Source: a virus
Direction: 5' to 3' (one strand)
IMG/VR virus record: IMGVR_UViG_3300024180_000027
Span: 1 to 28,237 of that record
DNA length: 28,237 nt
Shown: piece by piece, positions 1 through 5,962 of the stretch
Numbering within the stretch: the first letter of the stretch is position 1
Layout of the letters: the number at the start of each line of letters is the position of its first letter
The notes under the pieces: model-generated
Told to the model about the DNA's origin: nothing
Database searches by the model: none
The model's input: only the letters and a program-made list of their open reading frames with translations
Program-made: the position numbers and the translations under genes

Positions 1-47
1 TTGATATAATTATATTATAGTATAAACCTCTAAGTAAAAAATAAAAA

Positions 48-461
48 ATGCAAACTAAAATTACATTAGTGGTACTATCATCATTTTGTACATATCTGTG
101 TACATATTTCTTAAATTTATCAATGGATAATATGGAACAATACTTAGCTGTGGTATCTGTATTGTGGTTAGACGGCATATTTGGAATATGGGCAGGTGTA
201 AAAAGAGAAGGCTTTAAAACATATAAAGCACTTAAAATAATTAGAAATACAGCTGTGTGGGTTGCTATACTTACTGTAACACTTACTGTAGAAAAAGGAT
301 TTACAGGAACAGCTTGGTTATCAGAGGTAGTTATGGTACCTTTTATATCACTTCAGTTAATGAGTGCTCTTAAAAACGCTTCTATGGCAGGTTTAATAAA
401 AGCTGATCAACTTAATAAGATTTTAGATATGATTGATAATCATAAAGGATTAAGAAAATAA
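48..461 (+). CDS. Holin-like membrane protein (phage holin family 4 type)
   Basis: This 137-aa protein probably makes holes in the cytoplasmic membrane at lysis. It has a short N-terminal hydrophobic stretch (residues about 5-24), a second at about 32-50 (AVVSVLWLDGIFGIWAGVK), then two more at about 66-80 and 90-106, followed by a charged tail ending HKGLRK. The WLDGIFGIWAG segment resembles the D-x-x-x-G-x-W-A/K pattern of the family 4 (toxin secretion/phage lysis) holins common in Bacteroidota and Firmicutes phages. The ATG follows an A-rich leader with no Shine-Dalgarno. It is the only rightward gene left of the ribonucleotide reductase block and is followed at once by a terminator hairpin. 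No endolysin is visible beside it in the window. The membrane topology is seen in the sequence; the holin role is inferred from family resemblance. Confidence 0.65.
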   Translation: MQTKITLVVLSSFCTYLCTYFLNLSMDNMEQYLAVVSVLWLDGIFGIWAGVKREGFKTYKALKIIRNTAVWVAILTVTLTVEKGFTGTAWLSEVVMVPFISLQLMSALKNASMAGLIKADQLNKILDMIDNHKGLRK

Positions 462-463
462 AA

Positions 464-490
464 AGGGGCCAAATAATATGACCCCTCTTT
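464..490. terminator. Bidirectional intrinsic terminator between holin and nrdA
   Basis: AGGGG (464-468) pairs with CCCCT (482-486), with one mismatch and one further C-G pair inside. A T-rich run follows on the plus strand (CTTTTAT) and TTTTTATTTT on the minus strand. It sits directly after the holin stop (461) and before the nrdA stop (499), so it can end the two converging transcripts. Confidence 0.7.
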
Positions 491-498
491 TATAAAGC

Positions 499-2124
499 TT
501 ATCCTTCACAGGATGAACATTCTAAAATATTACGTGCAAAATCTTGAGCCGAACTTTTACTAAACTGATAGTATAATGTTTTAATTCCTTCTTCCCATGC
601 ATATAAATACAACTGATTAATTTGCTTAGCAGATACAGATGGATCAATCATTAAATTTAATGACTGTGATTGATCAATATACTTCTGTCTTTGTGCAGCT
701 TGTAATACTATTTCTTTAGGAGAAATTTCAACAAAAGATTTAAATACTTCTTTAGTGGGAAAGTCTAGATGTTGTACGCTACCATCTTTTTGTAAAATAG
801 ACTTCCAGATTTTATCTGTATTTAAACCATGCTTTTCAAGTTCTTTTTCTAAGAATGGGTTTCTATATATAGTTTTAGATTTAGCCAGATCTTTAATGAA
901 ATAGTTAGACTTAATAGGTTCTATACCCATAGACACAGCACCATGTATAAATGAACTAGACTTAGTAGGTGCAACAGCAATAAGAGTGGTGTTAGCATAT
1001 CCTTCTCTAAGACATGTGTAGTTATACTGATTATGTAATTCTCTTGAGGCAATCTCACTTCTATCTTTAAGCGTTCTAAAGATTTCACTGTTTAGTCCTT
1101 TAGCTCTTAAAGAATCAAATTCAAGAAGCTTAGACTGCAGCAATGAATGATAACCTAAAACACCAAGACCAATTGCTCTATGCTTTTCAGCAAAGTTATA
1201 AGCTCTCTTCATACCTGGCATAGTCTCAGACTTAATAATAAATTCATCCATCACTGCATTTAAGAAGTATACGTATGTTTCAATTGCGTCAGTTTCTTTT
1301 ATTTCATCCCAGTGCAATAGATTAATAGAGCCAAGGCAACATACAAAAGAGTTATAACTATCTGTTGGTAGTTGAATTTCAGAACAAAGATTAGATGCTG
1401 TAATTTCCATACCAAGTTCTTTGTAAGGAGAATTGTTATTAGAGTTGTCTTTAAACATAATATAAGGAAAACCAAATTCACTTCTGTTTTGAATAATCTT
1501 AGCCCATATTTTACGCTTAGTTTTATCTCCCTCTTTCATTTCTTGCATCCATTGGTCACTAACTGTAATTCCATACTGTAAATTTTGTATAGGATTACCT
1601 TCTGTACCAATGTCTAAAAACTCTAAAATGTCTGCATGTTCAACAGGTAAGTATACTGCACAAGCACCACGTCTAGCTTCAGACTGTTTGCACACATCTA
1701 CTACTGTATCATATATTTTAGCATAATGCACTGGGCCATCAGCAAGTCCTCCCGTTGATATTTCTGACCCTCTTGATCTGATGTTGCCTAAAAAAGCACT
1801 TGTGCCTCCGCCATATTTACTCATCATTCCAATTTCACGTCCTGCATTTAAAATGCTATCTAAGTTATCATCAACGTTAGATCCATAGCAACTAATAGGC
1901 AAACCTTTTTGTTTACCAAAATTTATCCATACAGGGGTGGATAAAGAATAAAATCCCCTTGACATGTAATCTTCAAACTTTTCAGCAAAGCCCTTAATGT
2001 TTAGATATTTTTCAGCTTTAATAGCAATATCTTTAATTCTTTGCTCAGGTGATTCTGATATGTAACCTCTTGATAGGAATGTACGACTATTTTCATTTAG
2101 CCAATAGTATTTTTTATATATCAT
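499..2124 (-). CDS. nrdA: Class I ribonucleoside-diphosphate reductase, large (alpha) subunit
   Basis: NrdA reduces ribonucleotides to deoxyribonucleotides with the NrdB radical subunit, supplying dNTPs for phage replication. The key residues are present: C79 (LPISC; E. coli C225), N245-x-C247-x-E249 (NLCSEI; N437/C439/E441), the second disulfide partner at C262/C263, the radical-transfer pair Y518-Y519 (TLYYQF) and the C-terminal shuttle cysteines C536 and C539. At 541 aa it is about 220 residues shorter than E. coli NrdA. C79 corresponds to C225, so the N-terminal ATP-cone and part of the helical N-terminal domain are absent, and the dATP-sensing on/off switch is presumably lost. The ATG at 2124 is preceded by an AT-only leader. 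It is the last gene of a leftward group (nrdB, secreted protein, nrdA) and ends at a bidirectional terminator. Confidence 0.95.
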   Translation of the reverse strand: MIYKKYYWLNENSRTFLSRGYISESPEQRIKDIAIKAEKYLNIKGFAEKFEDYMSRGFYSLSTPVWINFGKQKGLPISCYGSNVDDNLDSILNAGREIGMMSKYGGGTSAFLGNIRSRGSEISTGGLADGPVHYAKIYDTVVDVCKQSEARRGACAVYLPVEHADILEFLDIGTEGNPIQNLQYGITVSDQWMQEMKEGDKTKRKIWAKIIQNRSEFGFPYIMFKDNSNNNSPYKELGMEITASNLCSEIQLPTDSYNSFVCCLGSINLLHWDEIKETDAIETYVYFLNAVMDEFIIKSETMPGMKRAYNFAEKHRAIGLGVLGYHSLLQSKLLEFDSLRAKGLNSEIFRTLKDRSEIASRELHNQYNYTCLREGYANTTLIAVAPTKSSSFIHGAVSMGIEPIKSNYFIKDLAKSKTIYRNPFLEKELEKHGLNTDKIWKSILQKDGSVQHLDFPTKEVFKSFVEISPKEIVLQAAQRQKYIDQSQSLNLMIDPSVSAKQINQLYLYAWEEGIKTLYYQFSKSSAQDFARNILECSSCEG

Positions 2125-2146
2125 ATTCTTTCATATTATATTTAAT

Positions 2147-2647
2147 TTATTTACACACAAGAGTAAAGAAATATTTTAATGACTTTGACTGACCAAATGA
2201 TTCACCTTCAATAATAACTTTTACTTTTTCTTTGTTGTTATTGTTTATAAGATTACTAAATTTAATATAGTTTTCATTTGCAAAATACAGACCTCCGCTT
2301 TCAGAAGCCATGCAGTCATATGTTTCAATATCACCGTTTTGTCTTTTGACTTTAATTAACCCAAATATAGTTTTATACCCAATAGTTACATTAGGTAAAG
2401 AAGAGTACTCATATAAGTTAATTTTTGCTGCTCCTCCGTAATCTACTACTTTTACAATAAGACTTGCACCACTCTGTGCTGAATTATTAAATTTACCTTC
2501 AAAATATCCAACTTTTACTTTATCTCCTGTTGGATCTCCAAATTCATCTACAACTTCTGAAATTTCCCAATCACCATACGCTATATCTTGCGCATTGATA
2601 TTAATAACTGTAATAGAAGCTAATAATAATAATAATAATGTTTTCAT
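2147..2647 (-). CDS. Secreted protein of unknown function
   Basis: This 166-aa protein starts with a clear signal peptide: MK, a leucine-rich core (TLLLLLLASITVI) and a likely signal peptidase I site after NINA near residue 19. The mature part looks beta-rich, beginning with YGDWEISEV and containing YFEGKF, SLIVKVVDYGG and KVKVIIEGES. C112 or so (DCMAS) and the penultimate C165 could form a disulfide in the periplasm. I do not recognise a named family; the short strand pattern around 'W-x-[IV]-S ... SLIVK' loosely recalls IalB/TagO-like periplasmic domains, but this is weak. It lies between nrdB (26 nt upstream) and nrdA (23 nt downstream) on the same strand and is presumably co-transcribed with them, although nothing links a secreted protein to nucleotide reduction. 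Confidence 0.8.
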   Translation of the reverse strand: MKTLLLLLLASITVININAQDIAYGDWEISEVVDEFGDPTGDKVKVGYFEGKFNNSAQSGASLIVKVVDYGGAAKINLYEYSSLPNVTIGYKTIFGLIKVKRQNGDIETYDCMASESGGLYFANENYIKFSNLINNNNKEKVKVIIEGESFGQSKSLKYFFTLVCK

Positions 2648-2672
2648 AATAATAATATTTAATAGTTAGTTT

Positions 2673-3653
2673 TTAAAATAGATCATCTTCTGTGATGCTC
2701 TTACTCTTTTTATTGTAGTCAACGCTTTTCTTGTAGAAAAAATCTCCTTCTTTTGTTCCAGTTATCTCTATGTCAAACCATTCTACAGACCTTAGCAGAT
2801 TTTCATCAACTTCAAATATTGGTTTCATTCCTATCTTTTCTAAAGAGTTATTAAATCTGTTTTTTATAAAGTGTTGTATTGTATTCTTAGGTAAAAAGTT
2901 AAGTTCACCTTTTTCAAAAATCCAATCTAGTATTCCACACTCAGCTATATAAGCCTTTTTACATGCTGAGTCAATTAAATCTTCAAACTCTACATCAAAC
3001 CACTCAGGATTTTCCTTCTTTATGATATTAATAATCTCAGCTCCAAAGTTACCATGTATCTCTTCTTCTTTACTAGTAGCCTCAACAACATTAGATATAC
3101 CTTTGAATAGGTTCTTTTCTTTATTAAAGCTCATCATAATCAGAAACTGACTGAATAGACTTACATGTTCTATAAATAAAGAAAACAAAAGTACAGACTT
3201 TGTATACATCTTATTATCTCTAGAGCGTGTACCATCTAGATATTTTTTTAAATACTTAAGTCTACCTTCTATTGCAGGTACTTCAATAACTGATTGAAAT
3301 TCTTTTTCTAATCCTAAGATTCTTAGTAGTTTAGCATATGCATCTTTATGTCTTACTTCAGATTCAGCAAATGTAAATCCTACATCACCAACTTCAGTGA
3401 TAGGCATCCTTTTATATAAGTCACCCCAGAAAGTCTTTACGTTAACCTCTATCTGAGCAATTGCTAGCATAGTCTTTTTAATAACATCTCTTTCAGCTGG
3501 TGTAATAGTTACTTTAAAATCTTGTATATCTTCAGTAAAATTAAATTCTGTATCTATCCAATAAGAATGTCTAATTGCATCTTTATATGCTAACAGCTGC
3601 GGATATTCATAAGGAAGTATGTTTACTCTAGGTAAGAAAATGTTTTTATTCAT
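2673..3653 (-). CDS. nrdB: Class I ribonucleoside-diphosphate reductase, small (beta) subunit
   Basis: NrdB holds the diiron/tyrosyl radical cofactor that starts catalysis in NrdA. The metal ligands fit the class I pattern: E69 (AIAQIEV), E99 and H102 (EVRH), E162 (LFIEH), E197 and H200 (EEIH). Y106, four residues after H102, matches the E. coli radical tyrosine Y122. The first ligand is Glu where E. coli has Asp84. The C-terminus ends in acidic/hydrophobic EDDLF, the type of tail that docks into NrdA. I place the start at the ATG at 3653, giving 326 aa. An upstream in-frame ATG at 3791 would add 46 residues of non-homologous AT-rich sequence that runs through a terminator-like hairpin. TAnnTTTG promoter words lie about 165-180 nt upstream. 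Confidence 0.95.
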   Translation of the reverse strand: MNKNIFLPRVNILPYEYPQLLAYKDAIRHSYWIDTEFNFTEDIQDFKVTITPAERDVIKKTMLAIAQIEVNVKTFWGDLYKRMPITEVGDVGFTFAESEVRHKDAYAKLLRILGLEKEFQSVIEVPAIEGRLKYLKKYLDGTRSRDNKMYTKSVLLFSLFIEHVSLFSQFLIMMSFNKEKNLFKGISNVVEATSKEEEIHGNFGAEIINIIKKENPEWFDVEFEDLIDSACKKAYIAECGILDWIFEKGELNFLPKNTIQHFIKNRFNNSLEKIGMKPIFEVDENLLRSVEWFDIEITGTKEGDFFYKKSVDYNKKSKSITEDDLF

Positions 3654-3675
3654 ATTTTTTTTATTATTGAGGATT

Positions 3676-3707
3676 AAAAAGCCACATCTTTGAATAAAAA
3701 GTGTGGC
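3676..3707 (-). terminator. Terminator-like hairpin in the nrdB leader
   Basis: On the minus strand GCCACA (3707-3702) pairs with TGTGGC (3686-3681), a 6-bp stem with a loosely pairing A/T loop, followed directly by TTTTT (3680-3676). It ends only about 23 nt upstream of the nrdB ATG and downstream of the putative nrdB promoter words. It could act as an attenuator of nrdB, or stop antisense transcription coming from the right. Confidence 0.5.
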
Positions 3708-3816
3708 CGTTAAGTAATATAATTTACTAAAAATTACCGATATAGTAAAGGTTATGGCTTTATTTATTAGATATATGCATATATATAACATATAATATTT
3801 TATATATTAGCTATAG

Positions 3817-3833
3817 CAAACTTATCAAAGATA
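3817..3833 (-). promoter_or_regulatory. Candidate Bacteroidota-type promoter for nrdB (TAnnTTTG)
   Basis: Two partly adjacent exact matches to the Bacteroidota -7 element TAnnTTTG lie on the minus strand: TATCTTTG (3833-3826) and TAAGTTTG (3824-3817). No convincing -33 TTG/TTTG at about 19-21 nt was found. Their position in the divergent gap, pointing toward nrdB, is what supports them; in such AT-rich DNA chance matches are easy. Confidence 0.3.
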
Positions 3834-3854
3834 ATATTATTATGTCTTAATCAG

Positions 3855-3883
3855 TTGTTTAAGTGATGCAAAATTTGTATATT
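3855..3883 (+). promoter_or_regulatory. Candidate promoter for the rightward late block
   Basis: TTGTTT (3855-3860), a 17-nt spacer, then TATATT (3878-3883) is a sigma-70-like arrangement whose start point would fall about 20 nt before the ATG at 3911. A near-match AAAATTTG to the Bacteroidota -7 word overlaps the spacer (3870-3877). It is the only sizeable non-coding region upstream of the 3911-9100 genes. Confidence 0.3.
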
Positions 3884-3910
3884 ATTATTATAACAGTTTA
3901 AATATATATT

Positions 3911-4162
3911 ATGCTTAAAAGAATAGTAAATGTCATTTGGACATATAGTTTACAAGATATTTGGAGATCTCTATGGTCTAAAACCGTGGTAGATGAAAAA
4001 GCTCAAGAAGTACTTGCAGAAATAGTAAAAAGGTATAAGCTCACTGCGCAAGAATTAAATGATGTAAGCAAAGCAATCAAAGAAGTAGGTAGTCAATTAG
4101 GGCATGTACCTAAAGCAGTTGCTGGTAAAACCAGAAAAAGAAAAGCTAAAGAGCCTAAATAA
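3911..4162 (+). CDS. Small basic protein of unknown function
   Basis: This is an 83-aa protein with an amphipathic, Trp-containing N-terminus (WTYSLQDIWRSLWSK, about residues 10-24) and a helical middle. The tail is very basic (KTRKRKAKEPK), suggesting contact with nucleic acid or an acidic partner. I do not recognise a family. It is the first gene of the rightward block and its TAA stop overlaps the next small ORF's ATG (TAATG). The leader AAATATATATT-ATG has no Shine-Dalgarno. Confidence 0.7.
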   Translation: MLKRIVNVIWTYSLQDIWRSLWSKTVVDEKAQEVLAEIVKRYKLTAQELNDVSKAIKEVGSQLGHVPKAVAGKTRKRKAKEPK

Positions 4163-4263
4163 TGAGAACTATTTGTTTATTAATTCAATGGATATCAAGA
4201 AACAAAGTTTGTTTAGGTTATTGTCGTAAAGGACTTTGCTGTAAAACCAAAAGTAAAATATAA
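4162..4263 (+). CDS. Possible 33-aa cysteine-rich peptide
   Basis: A short ORF (MRTICLLIQW...) starts inside the stop of the gene before it (TAATG, shared A at 4162) and its own TAA overlaps the ATG of the gene after it (4263). The peptide has five cysteines (positions 5, 17, 21, 26, 27) and is basic. The tandem one-base overlaps on both sides are the main argument that it is translated by coupling. No homology is evident, and it could simply be a spacer between the flanking genes. Confidence 0.4.
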   Translation: MRTICLLIQWISRNKVCLGYCRKGLCCKTKSKI

Positions 4264-4412
4264 TGGAAGAGGATTGGAAATTAGAGATAGCATTTCATTG
4301 GCCACATGATAGACTAGCTTTAGGTTGGGATATTATAATGCCAGATGAAGAATATAAATATTCAACAGTAAAACTTTATATGTTATTTATTACTGTTACA
4401 ATAGACTTTTAA
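4263..4412 (+). CDS. Small phage protein of unknown function (49 aa)
   Basis: The ORF begins MEEDWKLEIAFHWPHDRLAL and ends with a hydrophobic strand (LFITVTIDF). Its composition is that of a folded beta protein rather than random AT-rich sequence: WPHDR followed by a Gly-Trp pair, then DEEYKY, then alternating hydrophobics. I associate peptides with an 'FHWPHDR...GW' start and a 'FVTLTFD'-like end with small conserved phage proteins, but no role is known to me. The start overlaps the previous ORF's stop by one base and the next gene begins 11 nt later. Confidence 0.6.
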   Translation: MEEDWKLEIAFHWPHDRLALGWDIIMPDEEYKYSTVKLYMLFITVTIDF

Positions 4413-4423
4413 ATTAAATTAAT

Positions 4424-4639
4424 ATGGGTAAAGGACGTACTATATTACCAAACCAGAAATTAACAAGGCAAAAAAGTAAACTTTTAATGAGGTCAGGTGG
4501 TGAACTAGATGATATGATGCTGGGTTCTGTTGTTGAAAAAATGCGTAAAGGTGGTAATGCTGAAAGAATAGTAAAAGTTAAGAAAGGCAAAGATAAAAAG
4601 CAAAAGTATAAGTTAGGTGGGTGGACTCATTCTGATTAA
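4424..4639 (+). CDS. Small lysine-rich protein of unknown function
   Basis: This 71-aa, strongly basic protein contains Lys/Gly-rich runs such as VKVKKGKDKKQKYK and an MRSGGE patch. There are no membrane segments. It sits in a row of small rightward genes ahead of a holin and structural proteins, so a minor virion or DNA-contact role is possible, but nothing in the sequence identifies one. The ATG is preceded by AAATTAAATTAAT, the AT-only leader type used across the window. Confidence 0.65.
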   Translation: MGKGRTILPNQKLTRQKSKLLMRSGGELDDMMLGSVVEKMRKGGNAERIVKVKKGKDKKQKYKLGGWTHSD

Positions 4640-4652
4640 AATTTTTTAAATT

Positions 4653-5114
4653 ATGAGTGATAAACCTAAAAAAAAGTTTAGAAATACCAGAGTAGGTAAG
4701 TTTTTAACAAAAAAACTACCTGCTGTACTTGGTATTGCAGGTGATATTTTACCTGACGCAGGCTTATTAAACAAGATTAAATCTTTAATAGAAAAAGAAC
4801 CAACTTTATCTAAAGAAGATAAAGAGCATGCATTGATGCTTATAGAAATGGATAAGATTGAAATGCAAGAAGTAAGTAAACGCTGGGCATCAGATATGCA
4901 AAGTGATTCTTACCTTAGTAAAAATACAAGACCCATGACATTAATATTTTTAACTGTATCATTAGTTATATTTATTTTGTTAGATGGTTTTAAGATAGAC
5001 TTCTCTATAGATCCTAGTTGGGTTGATTTATTAAAATCACTCCTAATAACGGTTTATATAGCATATTTTGGATCAAGAGGAGCGGAAAAGTTTAAAGCAA
5101 TTAGTAAAAATTAA
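4653..5114 (+). CDS. Putative 3-TM holin-like protein
   Basis: This 153-aa protein has a basic N-terminus, a hydrophobic patch (KLPAVLGIAGDILPDAG, about residues 23-39), a charged helical linker (KEDKEHALMLIEMDKIEMQEVSKRWASDM) and two strong membrane segments at about 96-112 (TLIFLTVSLVIFILLDG) and 126-141 (LLKSLLITVYIAYFG). The 'RWxSDMxSDSxLSKNxRP' stretch before the first strong TM is typical of the 3-TM holin family (GTA holin type, Pfam PF11351). It would act in the inner membrane at lysis. A second holin-like gene lies at 48-461, so one may be an antiholin or the two may act together; the sequence does not decide this. Confidence 0.65.
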   Translation: MSDKPKKKFRNTRVGKFLTKKLPAVLGIAGDILPDAGLLNKIKSLIEKEPTLSKEDKEHALMLIEMDKIEMQEVSKRWASDMQSDSYLSKNTRPMTLIFLTVSLVIFILLDGFKIDFSIDPSWVDLLKSLLITVYIAYFGSRGAEKFKAISKN

Positions 5115-5127
5115 AATTAAAAAAGTT

Positions 5128-5340
5128 ATGTACAAGAAAAAAATGAAAGCTGGAGGTGGATTTACTTATGGCGCAGGAGATGGAGATATGACTCCACAAA
5201 AATCAGGAATGGAAATGATGGCTAAAGGTGGCGGATTAATGGGTTTCATGAAAGGAGGCTCAGTGCTTGATCCTATGATGAAGAAAAAATATGGTGGAAA
5301 CAAAGGTGATATGAGAAGATCTGCTAAAAGAGATTATTAA
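5128..5340 (+). CDS. Gly/Met/Lys-rich low-complexity protein
   Basis: The protein has 70 residues, about 16 of them glycine and 11 methionine, with repeated K-G-G units (MKAGGG, AKGGGL, MKGGS, KKYGGNKG). I place the start at 5128 (MYKKKMK); an in-frame upstream ATG at 5068 would overlap the holin gene by 47 nt and add only out-of-frame shadow of it. Short Gly/Lys/Met-rich peptides of this type occur near structural genes of marine phages, but their function is unknown to me. It may be intrinsically disordered. Confidence 0.65.
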   Translation: MYKKKMKAGGGFTYGAGDGDMTPQKSGMEMMAKGGGLMGFMKGGSVLDPMMKKKYGGNKGDMRRSAKRDY

Positions 5341-5359
5341 TATTATTAAATAGATAGTT

Positions 5360-5599
5360 ATGAAAAAATCTAAAAAAACAGCATCTTTTCCAACACAAGG
5401 AGCAAGATACAAGATAGAAACAACTAATGGTTATTTTGATCCAACATCTATACCGGCTAAAATTCAAGCAAAAAAGAATGCAAAAGCTGTAGCTACTAGG
5501 ATCAGATTAGCAGCTCAAGGTTTTGATGCTAAACGTGTATCTACAAAGTCTACTGAGCCAGTACAATCAGAGGCATTTAAAAAAGGTTATTGTAAATAG
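5360..5599 (+). CDS. Small basic protein of unknown function
   Basis: This 79-aa, Lys/Ala-rich protein has a probable helix around residues 33-56 (AKIQAKKNAKAVATRIRLAAQ) and a single terminal cysteine (GYCK). It has no signal peptide or membrane segment. The ATG at 5360 follows an AT leader 19 nt after the previous stop. It lies just before the decoration-like protein, so it may be a minor virion component; this rests on position alone. Confidence 0.65.
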   Translation: MKKSKKTASFPTQGARYKIETTNGYFDPTSIPAKIQAKKNAKAVATRIRLAAQGFDAKRVSTKSTEPVQSEAFKKGYCK

Positions 5600-5606
5600 T
5601 AAAATT

Positions 5607-5951
5607 ATGGCACTCTTAACACCTCAGAAGATATTACAGTCAGGTTTAGTTCCTACGACAGTAACTCCAGAAGCAACTGGTGATCAAATAAATAATACAG
5701 GCAGAGAATTTTTTTATGTAAAGAATGAAGGCACTGTATCACTAACTGCGACTGTAATACCTGTAGTTACTACAGTTATAAATCAATCATTTGGTAAGCT
5801 AAAAAAAGAAAATGCTGTGTTAAGTTTAGCTGTAGGCGAAGATGGTTTTTTAGGTCCTTTTGAAGTTGATGCTTTTAATGATGGTTTAGGTAGAATAACA
5901 ATAACTTGTTCTGTTCAAAGTAATATCAAATTGTCAGTATTATTTGCATAA
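5607..5951 (+). CDS. Putative head decoration/fibre-like structural protein
   Basis: The start at 5607 gives a 114-aa protein beginning MALLTPQKILQSGL. The pattern 'LLTPQ-x-I-x-x-[SA]GL-P-T' followed by 'N-x-G-R-x-F-[FL]-x-V-K-N' (NNTGREFFYVKNEG, about residues 32-45) recalls small beta-sandwich phage proteins annotated as head decoration or minor capsid proteins. The rest is alternating hydrophobic strands, with F-L-G-P-F near residues 86-90 and a closing KLSVLFA strand. An upstream in-frame ATG at 5523 would overlap the previous gene and add unrelated sequence. It is adjacent to the large fibre gene (11 nt gap). The beta-rich structural character is seen; the virion location is inferred. 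Confidence 0.5.
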   Translation: MALLTPQKILQSGLVPTTVTPEATGDQINNTGREFFYVKNEGTVSLTATVIPVVTTVINQSFGKLKKENAVLSLAVGEDGFLGPFEVDAFNDGLGRITITCSVQSNIKLSVLFA

Positions 5952-5962
5952 ATAAATAAAAA

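Noticed and set aside
1372-1581. Rightward ORF antisense to nrdA
   Set aside because: The opposite strand carries the conserved NrdA active-site region, and the antisense translation has no recognisable features.
3654-3791. N-terminal extension of NrdB from an upstream ATG at 3791
   Set aside because: The added 46 residues are hydrophobic AT-rich translation without NrdB similarity and run through a terminator-like hairpin; the internal ATG at 3653 begins the conserved protein.
5068-5127. Longer start for the Gly/Met-rich peptide
   Set aside because: It would lie within the holin gene in another frame; the ATG at 5128 has the usual leader and begins the compositionally distinct peptide.
5523-5606. 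Longer start for the decoration-like protein
   Set aside because: The extra residues overlap the previous gene, and MALLTPQ at 5607 matches the expected beginning of the family.
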